Part shown: positions 55,601 to 63,605 of the stretch, in pieces
How positions within the stretch are numbered: position 1 is the stretch's first letter
Layout of the letters: each line of letters starts with the position of its first letter
Source of the DNA: Rhodoplanes serenus
GTDB taxonomy: Bacteria; Pseudomonadota; Alphaproteobacteria; Rhizobiales; Xanthobacteraceae
Direction of reading: 5' to 3'
Length of the DNA: 64,000 nt
Assembly: GCA_945897515.1 (NCBI GenBank)
Contig: CAMDFO010000003.1
Location: forward strand, 50,777 to 114,776
Translations under genes and position numbers: made by a program
Notes under the pieces: generated by a model
Database searches by the model: none
Told to the model about the DNA's origin: nothing
The model's input: the letters and a program-made list of their open reading frames with translations, nothing else

Positions 55601-56059
55601 GTGGTCAACGGCCATTTCCAGCGGCTGTTTGCCGAGCTGTTCGGCGGCGGCACCGCGGAACTGCAACTGATCGAGAGCGACGATCCGCTGGAGGCCGGCC
55701 TCGAAATTTTGGCGAAGCCGCCCGGCAAGAAGCCGGCGACGCTGTCGCTGCTGTCCGGCGGCGAGCAGGCGCTGACCGCGCTGGCGCTGATCTTCGCCGT
55801 GTTCCTCACCAACCCGGCGCCGATCTGCGTGCTGGACGAAGTGGACGCGCCGCTCGACGACCACAATGTGGAGCGGTTCTGCGACCTTTTGGACGAGATG
55901 ATCCGCTCGACCGACACGCGCTTCGTCATCATCACCCACAACCCGATCACCATGGCGCGAATGAACCGGCTGTTCGGCGTGACCATGGCGGAACGCGGCG
56001 TCTCGCAGCTCGTTTCGGTCGATCTGGAGGCCGCGGTGAAGATCAGGGAAGCGGTCTGA
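52610..56059 (+). CDS. smc: Chromosome partition protein Smc
   Basis: Smc is the condensin-type ATPase that compacts and segregates the chromosome. The Walker A GPNGCGKSNL lies at residues ~32-41. Two long Ala/Glu/Arg-rich coiled coils flank a hinge around residues 500-620. The signature LSLLSGGEQALTALALIFAVF and Walker B CVLDEVDAPLDD lie near the C-terminus. The 1149 residues match the family. I start at ATG 52610 (MKLTRLRLIGFKSFVEP); the track adds 45 noncoding residues. The large antisense ORFs in this region are GC-rich shadows. Confidence 0.97.
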   Translation: MKLTRLRLIGFKSFVEPTDFLIEPGLTGVVGPNGCGKSNLVEALRWVMGETSFKSMRASEMDDVIFSGTNNRPARNTAEVAIRIDNSKHAAPTQFNEHETIDISRRIEREKGSLYRINGSDVRARDVMTLFADASTGSRSPALVHQGRIGEIIQAKPEQRRRVLEEAAGISGLHARRHEAELRLKAAESNLLRVEDVVRQLSSQIDALKRQARQAVRYKAVAADIRKAESTLYHLRWIGANAEVAEAERAKDLSVRAVAEATIAQTEAGRGREEAQAAVPPLREAEARAAAALQRLINARDALDAEETRARERMAELDRRLAQLQEDLARERALAADAQSTLERLDAEEATLKQEVAGIVQLRTGVDERVATAEDVLQAAEKTFSELTGALADLTAKRNQLTNASAEQAGRTARIESEIANIEAGLAAAAESRPDLGALAATLDEAQAAVAEAEQAATLAEAAHVAARKELEAARAPLTDAERATQRLETEAKTLMKLLAVESQNLWPPVMDNIQVGKGYEKALGAALGDDLDAPADPSSPMRWSGATLDPADPALPEGVTALSQHVTAPPELARRLAQIGVIARADGPRLIALLKPGQRLVSLEGDLWRWDGFAADAHAPTGAARRLAERGRLADIDGELVTARAELETRRAHVEKTTAELAAAAAAESAARERRRTTQREADAARELHGAAEREIARNAARVSALTEAKTRLIAGRDEAQAARQDAETALAALPPSAELEEKLAAVRSDIEGKRIAAADVRAEAQALAREAELADRRLNAIGADRTQWSERRDSASAQIGTLETRNSETNEERAALAGAPAAFAEKRQVLIGEIEGAEGTRREAADRLAEAETVLNTFDRAVRAALEALGAAREEAARAEERVDGARRRLTDIAHEIKEILEVEPDGVAALAGIESDATLPDVASIEADLEKLRRDRERLGAVNLRAEEELGEIETQHTTLTAERDDLVEAIKRLRQGIQSLNKEARERLLTSFAVVNGHFQRLFAELFGGGTAELQLIESDDPLEAGLEILAKPPGKKPATLSLLSGGEQALTALALIFAVFLTNPAPICVLDEVDAPLDDHNVERFCDLLDEMIRSTDTRFVIITHNPITMARMNRLFGVTMAERGVSQLVSVDLEAAVKIREAV

Positions 56060-56139
56060 CGATCAAACGGCCCTCCCGGTTCTGAGGAACCATCGTCCGC
56101 GATAGCGATTTTCCTCCATAGGCATAGGAGGACAAATCC

Positions 56140-56448
56140 ATGACCCTTGATGACGATCGGACCCCGAATCCGCGCCGCGTACCAATCGAGTCCCCGAACG
56201 ACAATTCCCGCACGATGTGGATCGTGAGCGCCGTTGCCGCGATGCTGGTGCTCGGCATTCTGGTTTACGGCCTGAGCAGCACCTCGACCGACACCGCCTC
56301 CAACAACCAGCCCGCAACATCGAGCTCGGGCATGAGCAACAACGCCCGCGAGATGCCTGCTACCACGGGCTCGGCGGCGTCACCGGGCCGCACCGCGACT
56401 GAGTCCGCGCCCGCACCGGCCGCGCCGCCGGCACCCGCTCCTCGCTAG
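56140..56448 (+). CDS. Small single-pass membrane protein of unknown function
   Basis: The 102-residue product has an acidic/polar N-terminus, one membrane helix (TMWIVSAVAAMLVLGILVYGL) and a Ser/Thr/Ala/Pro-rich tail. ATG 56140 is preceded by AGGAGG at good spacing, which supports translation. I do not recognise the family. The tail is probably periplasmic and disordered. It follows smc after 80 bp and is followed by a GC-rich hairpin at 56478. Confidence 0.75.
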   Translation: MTLDDDRTPNPRRVPIESPNDNSRTMWIVSAVAAMLVLGILVYGLSSTSTDTASNNQPATSSSGMSNNAREMPATTGSAASPGRTATESAPAPAAPPAPAPR

Positions 56449-56477
56449 TCCTTCAAAGGACGAAAGCACATGACGAC

Positions 56478-56504
56478 CCCCGGACGCCGTCGAGGCGTCC
56501 GGGG
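56478..56504 (+). terminator. 11-bp-stem hairpin after the small membrane protein gene
   Basis: CCCCGGACGCC-GTCGA-GGCGTCCGGGG is a perfect 11-bp stem with a 5-base loop, 29 bases after the stop at 56448. No T tract follows, but the stem is strong. It probably limits read-through into the Bug receptor 5 gene. Confidence 0.55.
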
Positions 56505-56608
56505 TAGCGTATCGTTGCGGGCTTCGCCGCACGGCGCTCGGCCCGACACATCTTGTCGGGTCCGCCGAAAGCGCTCATCCTCCCGACCAAACAAGAGGGA
56601 GGAAGGCA

Positions 56609-57598
56609 ATGATCTCGCTTCGCATGTTATGCTTGGCCGTTGCGGGCGCGTGGCTCGCGGCCAGCGGTTCGGCAGCTTTGTCGCAGACGTCATCGCAGAC
56701 TTGGCCGACACGGACGGTCCAGGTCGTCAGCCCGTTCACCGCGGGCAACGCCAGCGACCTGATCGGCCGCATCACGCTCGAACAGGTGGCCAAGCAGGTC
56801 GGCCAGCCGTTCGTGGTCGAGAACCGGCCAGGCGGCGGCGGGACCATCGGCGTGGGCGCGGTCGCCAAGGCCGAACCCGACGGCTACACCGTGCTGCTGC
56901 ACTCGTCGTCGTTCAGTTCGGCTCTGGTGCACCACAAGTCCCTGCCCTACGACACCCTGAAGGATTTCGCTCCGGTGATCCCGATCGGTATCCAGCCGGT
57001 GGTGCTGATCACCGCGCCATCGAAGGGGTTCAAGACCGTCGCCGAGCTGGTGGCGGCCGCCAAGGCCAAGCCCGGCGCGATGAACTACGCTTCCGCCGGG
57101 ATCGGCTCGACCTCGCACATGGCGGGCGCGCGGTTCCAGCACGCCGCCGGCTTCCAGGCCCAGCACATCCCGTTCCGCGGACCGGCCGAGGCGTTCACCG
57201 AGGTGCTCTCGGGGCGCATCGATTTCTATTTCCTGCCGCTGGCGCCCGCGCTGTCGCTGGTCCAGCAGGGCAAGGTGGTGGCGCTCGCGGTCGGCGCGGA
57301 CAAGCGCTCGCCCGACCTGCCGAACGTCCCGACCATGGCCGAAGCCGGCCTGCCGAACGCCGCCTACCACTTCTGGGGCGGGCTGTTCATGCCGGCCAAG
57401 ACGCCGCCCGCGATCATCAAGCGGCTGCACGAGGAGGCCGCCAAGGCCCTGGCCGAGCCGTCGGTGCGGGAGCGGCTGGCCAAGACCGCCACCTCGCCGA
57501 TGCCGATGACCCCGGAGCAATTCACGAAATACTTCCACGACGACGTGGCCTCCACGGTAAAACTGGCCAAGGAGACCGGGATGGCGCCGTCGAACTGA
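56609..57598 (+). CDS. Bug/TctC-family solute-binding protein (5 of 5)
   Basis: The 329-residue receptor begins MISLRMLCLAVAGAWLAASG, cleaved near AALSQTS, with WPTRTVQVVSPFTAGNASDL, KAEPDGYTVL and LPYDTLKDFAPVI. GAGGGAGGAAGG provides the ribosome binding site. No amidohydrolase or permease is adjacent. The EcfG-type small RNA candidate lies 60-180 bases downstream, so the strong terminator at 57748 may end this mRNA as well. Confidence 0.92.
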   Translation: MISLRMLCLAVAGAWLAASGSAALSQTSSQTWPTRTVQVVSPFTAGNASDLIGRITLEQVAKQVGQPFVVENRPGGGGTIGVGAVAKAEPDGYTVLLHSSSFSSALVHHKSLPYDTLKDFAPVIPIGIQPVVLITAPSKGFKTVAELVAAAKAKPGAMNYASAGIGSTSHMAGARFQHAAGFQAQHIPFRGPAEAFTEVLSGRIDFYFLPLAPALSLVQQGKVVALAVGADKRSPDLPNVPTMAEAGLPNAAYHFWGGLFMPAKTPPAIIKRLHEEAAKALAEPSVRERLAKTATSPMPMTPEQFTKYFHDDVASTVKLAKETGMAPSN

Positions 57599-57663
57599 TC
57601 CATTCCGGCCTCGGCCGCTACCTGGATACCGCGTAAAAACTTTCGGAGGGCGCAACAAAGTTC

Positions 57664-57688
57664 GGAACCAAACACGGGAAGCTGCGTT
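57664..57688 (+). promoter_or_regulatory. EcfG-type general stress promoter (GGAAC-N16-CGTT) for a small RNA
   Basis: GGAAC at 57664 and CGTT at 57685 with 16 bases between match the EcfG consensus exactly. Transcription should begin near 57695. Within 84 bases downstream lie a stem with a C-rich loop and a strong intrinsic terminator. Confidence 0.75.
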
Positions 57689-57694
57689 GAACCC

Positions 57695-57778
57695 CGTAAC
57701 CGTCGGGCGGCTCCCCCCTTACCCCCCGAACAGCCGTTCGACGAACCGACCCCAGGCTTCGGCCTGGGGTCTTTTTTT
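57695..57778 (+). ncRNA. Candidate stress-induced small RNA with a C-rich loop (GsrN-like)
   Basis: The predicted transcript runs from about 57695 to the terminator end at 57778, about 84 nt. GTCGGGCGGCT (57702) pairs with AGCCGTTCGAC (57732) in an 11-bp stem with two G-U pairs. This exposes a 19-base loop with two runs of six C (CCCCCCTTACCCCCCGAAC). The terminator hairpin follows. Caulobacter GsrN is a sigma-T/EcfG-controlled small RNA that uses a C-rich loop to bind G-rich mRNA leaders, so both promoter and structure fit. Homology by sequence is not established. The alternative is a 3' UTR element of the Bug receptor 5 mRNA. Confidence 0.6.
57748..57778 (+). terminator. Strong Rho-independent terminator
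   Basis: GACCCCAGGC-TTCG-GCCTGGGGTC is a perfect 10-bp stem with a UUCG tetraloop, followed by seven Ts. It ends the small RNA candidate and/or the Bug receptor 5 transcript. Confidence 0.93.
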
Positions 57779-57864
57779 GCCGAACCCACAAACACCTGTG
57801 CAGGGCCGATCCCACCCGGGCGGTTTCTGCTAGGCTGTACGTCCCGTCCCCAGGAGCCAGTTCC

Positions 57865-58428
57865 ATGTCCACAACCGGCTGGATCGTTCTCGGAGTGATC
57901 GTCGTTCTCGTCGCCTGGATCGTCATGATCTACAACCAGCTCGTCGCCATGCGGCAGCGGGTCGGTCAGGCGTTCGCCGACGTGGATGTGCAGCTCAAGC
58001 AGCGGCACGATCTGATTCCCAATCTGGTCGAGACGGTGAAGGGCTACGCCGCGCACGAGCGCAGCACGCTCGAAGAGGTCGTCAAGCTGCGCAACACCGC
58101 CATGGCCGCCCAGGGTCCGGCCCAGCAGGCGGCGGCGGAGAACATGCTGTCCGGCGCGCTGCGGCAATTGTTCGCGCTTTCGGAGGCCTATCCGGACCTC
58201 AAGGCCAACGCGAACTTCCAGCAGCTCCAGGCCGAATTGAGCGACATCGAAAACAAGCTCGCCGCGGCGCGGCGGTTCTTCAACAACGCGGTCCAGGAAT
58301 ACAACACCGGCATCCAGCAGTTCCCGGCCGCGCTGTTCGCCCGGACGCTGGGCTTTGGCGAGCGCGAGTTCTTCGACGTCGGCACCGACCGGCCGACCTT
58401 GGAGAAGACACCGCAGGTCAAGTTCTAG
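57865..58428 (+). CDS. lemA: LemA-family protein
   Basis: The 187-residue product has an N-terminal membrane helix (GWIVLGVIVVLVAWIVMIYN) and the LemA helical domain (FADVDVQLKQRHDLIPNLVETVKGYAAHE; RFFNNAVQEYNTGIQQFP). Function is not well defined; the helical domain faces outside the cytoplasm with its N-terminus in the membrane. It directly precedes an HtpX-like protease gene with 64 bp between, a common pair. ATG 57865 has AGGAGCC upstream. Confidence 0.95.
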   Translation: MSTTGWIVLGVIVVLVAWIVMIYNQLVAMRQRVGQAFADVDVQLKQRHDLIPNLVETVKGYAAHERSTLEEVVKLRNTAMAAQGPAQQAAAENMLSGALRQLFALSEAYPDLKANANFQQLQAELSDIENKLAAARRFFNNAVQEYNTGIQQFPAALFARTLGFGEREFFDVGTDRPTLEKTPQVKF

Positions 58429-58492
58429 GCGTCAGCCGAGGGCCGGCCGGAAGCGGCCCAAAACGCCCCAGAGAACGCACCAGGAGCGGACC

Positions 58493-59650
58493 ATGGCGGC
58501 CGCCTTCGGTCTCTACACCCACATCCAGTCGAACCGGCGGCGCTCGATTGCGCTGCTGCTCGGGCTGTTCTTCCTGGTCTATGTGATGGTGTTCGCCGGC
58601 GCCCTGGCGGCCGAGGCGCTGATGGGCGACGCCTCGCTGGAATGGCTTTTTCGCGCGGCATTTGCGAATTTCCTGATCGCGATGCCGTTCGCGACCGCCG
58701 CGACGCTGCTCTGGATGCTGATCGCCTACAAATTCCACCAGAAGATGATCGACGCCGTAACCGGCGGCCGCGAGGTCACCCGGACAGAGCAGCCGAGACT
58801 CTACAATCTGCTGGAAAACCTCTGCATTTCGCGCGGCATCCCGATGCCGAAGCTCAAGGTGATGGATGACGCCGCGCTCAACGCCTTCGCCACCGGGCTG
58901 AATTCGAAGCAATATTCCATCACCGTGACCTCCGGCCTGCTCGACCATCTCGACGACGCCGAGGTCGAGGCGGTGCTCGCCCACGAGCTCACCCATATCC
59001 GCAACGGCGACGTGCGGATGATGGTGGTGGCGGTGATCATCGCGGGCGTCGTCGGCTTTTTCGCCGAACTGGTGTTCCAGATGCTGTTCCAGGGCGGCTT
59101 CCGATGGAGATCGCGTGACAACGGCGGTAGCAGCGGCAGCGGCGAGCGCGGCAAGGGCGGCGCCGGTCTTGCAATCGTCATCGCCATCGCGCTGATCGCG
59201 CTGGCGTGGCTGCTTTCGATCGTGATCCGCTTTGCGCTGTCGCGGCGGCGGGAATACCTCGCCGACGCCGGGTCGGTCGAGCTCACCAAGAATCCGGACG
59301 CCATGATCTCGGCACTCCGCAAGATCGAAAACCGTGGCGAGCTGGAAGGCGCGACATCGGCCGTCATGGAGATGTGCATCGACAACCCGCGTTCGGGTTT
59401 TGCGGATCTGTTCGCGACCCACCCGGCGGTCGACAAGCGCGTCGCCGCGCTGGTGCAATTCGCCGGCGGCCGCGATCCCGGACCGCTGGCCCTGCCCTCG
59501 CCAGCCGCCCCGGAACAAACCGCCGATGCGGCCCCCGCGCCAGACTCCGATGGCGAGCCGAAGCCGTTCCTGCCCGGCGAGCCGCCGGTCCAGTTGGACG
59601 GCCCTCCCGGCCCCGCCTCGGGACCATGGGGGCCGCACGGCCGCAACTGA
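58493..59650 (+). CDS. M48-family membrane zinc protease (HtpX-like)
   Basis: The ATG at 58493, preceded by AGGAGCG, gives 385 residues. There are two N-terminal membrane helices, the zinc-binding VLAHELTHI (HExxH), a third hydrophobic region (IVIAIALIALAWLLSIVI) and RRREYLADAGSVELT with the third zinc ligand. The C-terminus is Pro/Ala-rich and variable. HtpX-type proteases degrade misfolded membrane proteins. It follows lemA on the same strand. The track ORF starts earlier at 58355, inside lemA. Confidence 0.95.
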   Translation: MAAAFGLYTHIQSNRRRSIALLLGLFFLVYVMVFAGALAAEALMGDASLEWLFRAAFANFLIAMPFATAATLLWMLIAYKFHQKMIDAVTGGREVTRTEQPRLYNLLENLCISRGIPMPKLKVMDDAALNAFATGLNSKQYSITVTSGLLDHLDDAEVEAVLAHELTHIRNGDVRMMVVAVIIAGVVGFFAELVFQMLFQGGFRWRSRDNGGSSGSGERGKGGAGLAIVIAIALIALAWLLSIVIRFALSRRREYLADAGSVELTKNPDAMISALRKIENRGELEGATSAVMEMCIDNPRSGFADLFATHPAVDKRVAALVQFAGGRDPGPLALPSPAAPEQTADAAPAPDSDGEPKPFLPGEPPVQLDGPPGPASGPWGPHGRN

Positions 59651-59796
59651 CCGCAATGGTCGCTGGCGCACCCATAAGTGCGATGGGGAAATGTCCCCGG
59701 CGCAGGGGACGGACGAATTTCAATTCGCTTGGCGTTCTGCCATGTTCCTGACGCAGGGGTGCGCGAGGACCTCCTCGTGACCCCGAAGGATATCTT

Positions 59797-60555
59797 ATGG
59801 CCAAGCCGGCAGTGATCCTGGTGGGCGCGGACAAGGGCGGCGTCGGCAAGACGACCGTCTCGCGGACGCTGCTCGACTATCTGGTTGCGCATAACCTGCC
59901 GGTCCGCGCTTTCGACACCGAGTCGCCTAAGGGCACCTTGCGGCGCTTTCATCCCGACATCACCGACGTGGTCGACATCACCTCGACCTCCGACCAGATG
60001 AAGATTTTCGACACGCTGTCGAGCACGGACTCGCAGATCACGGTAATCGATGTCCGCGCCGGCCTGCTGTCGACCACGCTCCGCGCCTTGCGCGACATCG
60101 GATTCCTGGAAGCCGCCAAGAAGAACCAGCTCACGCTCGCGGTATTTCATATCCTCGGGCCGTCGGTCGCCTCGCTGGACGAGATCGCCGAGACCGCGGG
60201 CTTCATGACCGACGCCAGCTATTTCCTGGTCAAGAACTTCATCAACAACACCACGTTCTTCGAGTGGGATCCGGCGACCTACAATTCCTATTTCAAGAAA
60301 ATCAAAGACGCCAACGAGATCACCATCCCGAAGCTCAACGAGATGGCCTGCGAACAGGTCGAGCTGGCCTCGGTGCCGTTCGTGTCGTTCGTCGCCAACA
60401 AGGGCCAGGATGGCCAGCCGGTGTCGTATTCGTTCGTGCTGCGCGGCTATGTCCGGCACTGGCTCGGCAACGTGTGGGCCGAGTTCGATTGCGTCAAGCT
60501 GGTCGACATCGTCGCCCCCGAAGCGCAACGCAAGGGCGCGGCGCGCCAAGCCTGA
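59797..60555 (+). CDS. ParA/MinD-like P-loop ATPase
   Basis: The 252-residue product begins AVILVGADKGGVGKTTVSRTL, a deviant Walker A (KGGVGKT) of ParA/MinD/Mrp-type ATPases, with ITVIDVRAGLLSTTLR as the switch/Walker B area. Such ATPases position plasmids, chromosomes, chemoreceptors or division sites. No ParB or MinC/E partner is nearby. A second P-loop gene follows 112 bp downstream on the same strand, so they may act together. The specific role is unknown. Confidence 0.8.
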   Translation: MAKPAVILVGADKGGVGKTTVSRTLLDYLVAHNLPVRAFDTESPKGTLRRFHPDITDVVDITSTSDQMKIFDTLSSTDSQITVIDVRAGLLSTTLRALRDIGFLEAAKKNQLTLAVFHILGPSVASLDEIAETAGFMTDASYFLVKNFINNTTFFEWDPATYNSYFKKIKDANEITIPKLNEMACEQVELASVPFVSFVANKGQDGQPVSYSFVLRGYVRHWLGNVWAEFDCVKLVDIVAPEAQRKGAARQA

Positions 60556-60558
60556 GCG

Positions 60559-60602
60559 GCATGATCCGGAAAAGTGGAAACCGGTTTCCGAAAAAATCAT
60601 GC
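60559..60602. repeat. Intergenic palindromic repeat (GCATGAT...ATCATGC)
   Basis: GCATGATCCGGAAAAGTGG starts and AAAAAATCATGC ends a 44-bp element with GCATGAT/ATCATGC arms and CCGGAAA/TTTCCG inside. I recognise it as a third repeat family common in Bradyrhizobium-like genomes. The following sequence up to about 60658 (ending GGGCTCTAG) is usually part of longer copies. Confidence 0.8.
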
Positions 60603-60667
60603 CCAAACAAAAGAAAAGCGGGCAGCGCGTGATTCAGTATCCACGGATCGGGCTCTAGCGGCCGCGC

Positions 60668-61378
60668 ATGGAACGACGAACGCCGGTGTTCATCATCTGC
60701 TCGCCACGACCGCGCGTCGGCAAGACGCTGCTGGCGCGTGCGTGTGCCGAGTTCTTCCGCTCCGAGAAACGTCCGGTAACGGCGTTCGACGTCAATCCCG
60801 ACCAGTTCGCACTGGTCGATTACCTGCCGGCCTATACCGCCGTCGCCAGCATCGGCGACATCCGCGGCCAGATGGCGCTGTTCGACCAGCTCATCGCCGG
60901 CGACCACGTGCCGAAGATCGTCGATCTCGGCCACGGCCTGTTCGATCCGTTCTTCACGCTGGTGCAAGAGCTCGATTTCGTGCGCGAAGCGCGGCGCAAC
61001 GCGGTAGCGCCGATGGTGCTGTTCCTGGCGGATCCGGACCGGCGCACGCGCCAGGGCTACGACATGCTGCGGAATCGCTTTCCCGACCTGGCGCTGGTCC
61101 CGGTGCTGAACTAGGCGGTGCCTGTGGTCGAGCGCTACCGCGACGACTTCCCGCCGACCGCAAGCGGCGGCCCGCCGGTGAGCATTCCCGCGCTCGCTGC
61201 GGTCATCCGCAACGTGCTCGAACGGCCGGGATTTTCCTTCGCCGCATATATCGCCAAAACCGCCGATCCTACCTCGGAGCTGTACGGCTGGACCCGGAAG
61301 GTGTTTCTGGAATTTCGCGAGCTGGAGTTGCGGCTGCTGTTGCAGGCGCTCAGGCCGGCGCTGAAATTTTCCGCCTAA
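60668..61378 (+). pseudogene. P-loop ATPase gene interrupted by an in-frame TAG
   Basis: The first part (60668-61114, 148 codons) starts MERRTPVFIICSPRPRVGKT, with a P-loop (RPRVGKT), and continues TAFDVNPDQFALVDYLP. A TAG at 61112 ends it after PVLN. The frame continues without a shift into AVPVVERYRDDFPPTASG, and another 86 residues end at 61378. The parts look like one protein of about 236 residues with a nonsense change (for example CAG or GAG to TAG). Reinitiation at GTG 61118 or a sequencing error is possible. It follows the ParA-like gene and may be its partner. Confidence 0.75.
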
Positions 61379-61381
61379 TCG

Positions 61382-61403
61382 AAAGGGCCCCGAAGGGCCC
61401 TTT
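61382..61403. terminator. Bidirectional hairpin terminator between the P-loop gene and petC
   Basis: AAAGGGCCC-CGAA-GGGCCCTTT is a perfect 9-bp stem with a CGAA tetraloop. It sits between two convergent genes, with A-rich and T-rich flanks of the stem suiting both directions. Confidence 0.8.
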
Positions 61404-61412
61404 GTCTCGTCG

Positions 61413-62294
61413 TCAGGTCTTGTATTCGGTCGGCGGACGCGGCGTGAGGTCCTCCGGGTGCAGCTCGACCTGTTTCCAGACCTTCTTCTTGGTGAAGTAC
61501 ATCAAGCCCGCGAAGATCAGCAGGAAGATCATGACCTGGAAGCCCATGCGCTTGCGCGCTTCCAGGTGCGGCTCGGCGGCCCACGCCAGGAACGCCGAAA
61601 CGTCCTTGGAATATTGCGCAAGCGTCTGCGGCGAGCCGTCCTCATAAGTGACGCGGCCGTCTTCCATCGGCTTCGGCATCGCGATGGCGTGACCGGGGAA
61701 ATACTTGTTGTACGCCAGCCCCTGCGGAATGTTGACGCCCTGCGGGGGCTTGTCCTCGTAGCCCTGCATCAGCGCCGAGATGTAGTCGACGCCGTGCTCC
61801 TGGTACTGCGTGAACATGTCGAGCACGAACCAGGGGAAGCCGCGCTCGTAGGTGCGCGCCTTGGCGATTACCGAGAAGTCCGGCGGCACCGCGTTGTAGC
61901 GCGAGCGCGCTTCGTTGTCGTTCTTGTACGGGGCGGGGAAACGGTCACCGGCACGGCCGTTGCGCTCGAACATTTCGCCGGCGTCGTTCGGTCCATCCTG
62001 GACCTTGTATTCGGCCGCAAGGGTCCGGACCTGCGCGACCGAGAACTCCGGTCCGCCCGGCTCGCTGAGATTGCGGAACGACAGCAGGGTCATGCCGTGA
62101 CAGACTTGGCAGACCTCGCGATAGACCTTGAACCCGCGCTGAAGCTGCCCGCGATCGAATTTTCCGAATGGGCCGGAGAACGACCATTTCTCGCGCGGCG
62201 GCGGCGGTGTGCCTTCGGCAGCGGCGGCGGGCGCAGCCGCTGCAAGAGCCGCAACCGAACCGGCCAGAGCGAGGGCAAGGAACTGTCGGACCAT
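61413..62294 (-). CDS. petC: Cytochrome c1 of the bc1 complex
   Basis: From ATG 62294 the 293-residue product has a signal peptide (MVRQFLALALAGSVAALAAAA), then the heme c attachment CQVCH at about residue 60, and the probable axial Met in AMPKPMEDG. A C-terminal anchor (VMIFLLIFAGLMYFTK) follows. It transfers electrons to cytochrome c. It starts 11 bp after the petB stop, with AGGGGAGG upstream. The track ORF is fused upstream into the petB region in another frame and is not a real fusion. In Bradyrhizobium the b and c1 chains are one precursor (fbcH), so this unfused layout is notable. Confidence 0.96.
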   Translation of the reverse strand: MVRQFLALALAGSVAALAAAAPAAAAEGTPPPPREKWSFSGPFGKFDRGQLQRGFKVYREVCQVCHGMTLLSFRNLSEPGGPEFSVAQVRTLAAEYKVQDGPNDAGEMFERNGRAGDRFPAPYKNDNEARSRYNAVPPDFSVIAKARTYERGFPWFVLDMFTQYQEHGVDYISALMQGYEDKPPQGVNIPQGLAYNKYFPGHAIAMPKPMEDGRVTYEDGSPQTLAQYSKDVSAFLAWAAEPHLEARKRMGFQVMIFLLIFAGLMYFTKKKVWKQVELHPEDLTPRPPTEYKT

Positions 62295-62305
62295 CGATCC
62301 CTCCC

Positions 62306-63574
62306 CTAGGCCTTGTTCACGGTGGGCGCCGGGCCCGACGCGCCGATCGGCACACCCTTTTGCAGGATGGCTTCGGCAATCGAGTTCGGCAGCGGCTTCG
62401 GCTTCTCGATCCAGCCGAGCAGCGGCAGGATCACGATGAAGTGCGCGAAGTAGTAGAACGTCAGGATGCGCGCGGCGATGACATAGCCGCCTTCGGCCGG
62501 CTTGGCGCCGAGCCAGCCGAGCCCGATGCAGACGATGACAAAGATCCAGAAAAACTGGCGATACAGCGGCCGGTAGGTCGCCGAACGCACCTTCGAGGTG
62601 TCGAGCCACGGCAGGAAGGCGAGGATCACGATCGAGCCGACCAGCGCGATCACGCCCATCAGCTTGTCCGGGATGGCGCGCAGGATCGCGTAGAACGGCA
62701 GGTAATACCATTCCGGCACGATGTGGGTCGGCGTCACCGACGGATTGGCCGGGATGTAGTTGTCGGCATGGCCGAGATAGTTTGGCACATAGAACACGAA
62801 CCAGGCGAACACGATGCAGAAGCACACCATCATGAAACTGTCCTTGATGGTGGCATAGGGCGTGAACGCAACCACGTCCTTGTCGGTCTTCGGCTCGATG
62901 CCGGTCGGATTGTTCTGCCCGACCATGTGCAGCGCCCAGATGTGCAGCACCACGACACCGGCGATCACGAACGGCAGCAGGTAGTGCAGCGAGAAGAAGC
63001 GCTGCAGCGTCGGGTTGCCGATCGCATAGCCGCCCCACAGCCAGGTCACGACCGACTCACCGACGATCGGAATAGCCGAGAAGAAGTTGGTGATGACGGT
63101 GGCGCCCCAGAAGCTCATCTGGCCCCATGGCAGCGTGTAGCCCAGGAAGCCGGTCGCCATCATCAGCAGATAGAGGATGACGCCGAGGATCCACAGCACC
63201 TCGCGCGGCTCCTTGTAGGAGCCGTAGTACATGCCGCGGAACATGTGGATGTAGACCGCGACGAAGAACATCGAGGCGCCGTTGGAGTGCAGGTAGCGGA
63301 TCAGCCAGCCGTAGTTCACGTCGCGCATGATGTGCTCGACGGAATTGAACGCCATGTCGGCGTGCGGCGTGTAGTGCATCACCAAAATGATGCCGGTGAT
63401 GATCTGGACGCCAAGCAGGAACGACAGGATGCCGCCGAACGTCCACCAGTAGTTCAGATTGCGCGGCGTCGGGTAGACCACGAACGAGGAATGGATCAGC
63501 CCGGCAATCGGCAGCCGGCGCTCCATCCACTTCATGAATGAGCTTTGCGGCTGGTAGGTCGGATGTCCGCTCAT
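62306..63574 (-). CDS. petB: Cytochrome b of the bc1 complex
   Basis: The 422-residue integral membrane subunit holds hemes bL and bH and both quinone sites. It shows the conserved [13 protein letters not shown]-like heme region (here [20 protein letters not shown]), [20 protein letters not shown], and [38 protein letters not shown] in the Qo region (PEWY) completes it. About eight helices are visible. It lies between petA and petC on the minus strand in the standard order. Confidence 0.97.
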   Translation of the reverse strand: MSGHPTYQPQSSFMKWMERRLPIAGLIHSSFVVYPTPRNLNYWWTFGGILSFLLGVQIITGIILVMHYTPHADMAFNSVEHIMRDVNYGWLIRYLHSNGASMFFVAVYIHMFRGMYYGSYKEPREVLWILGVILYLLMMATGFLGYTLPWGQMSFWGATVITNFFSAIPIVGESVVTWLWGGYAIGNPTLQRFFSLHYLLPFVIAGVVVLHIWALHMVGQNNPTGIEPKTDKDVVAFTPYATIKDSFMMVCFCIVFAWFVFYVPNYLGHADNYIPANPSVTPTHIVPEWYYLPFYAILRAIPDKLMGVIALVGSIVILAFLPWLDTSKVRSATYRPLYRQFFWIFVIVCIGLGWLGAKPAEGGYVIAARILTFYYFAHFIVILPLLGWIEKPKPLPNSIAEAILQKGVPIGASGPAPTVNKA

Positions 63575-63605
63575 GAGTCAACCTGCAGGAAAAATTCGAG
63601 GCCCG

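Noticed and set aside
52550-55939. 1129-residue minus-strand ORF opposite smc
   Set aside because: It is the shadow of GC-rich coiled-coil codons in smc; it has no family motifs or start signal.
56086-56110. Possible EcfG promoter GGAAC-N15-CGAT before the 56140 gene
   Set aside because: The -10 half does not match CGTT and the spacing is off, so I did not annotate it.
60603-60658. Short ORF (MPKQKKSG...) after the GCATGATCC repeat
   Set aside because: It lies within the sequence that normally trails this repeat family and has no ribosome binding site.
62306-63038. Apparent b-c1 fusion in the ORF from 61413 to 63038
   Set aside because: The c1 frame is merely open into petB in another frame; petB has its own stop and petC its own signal peptide and ribosome binding site.
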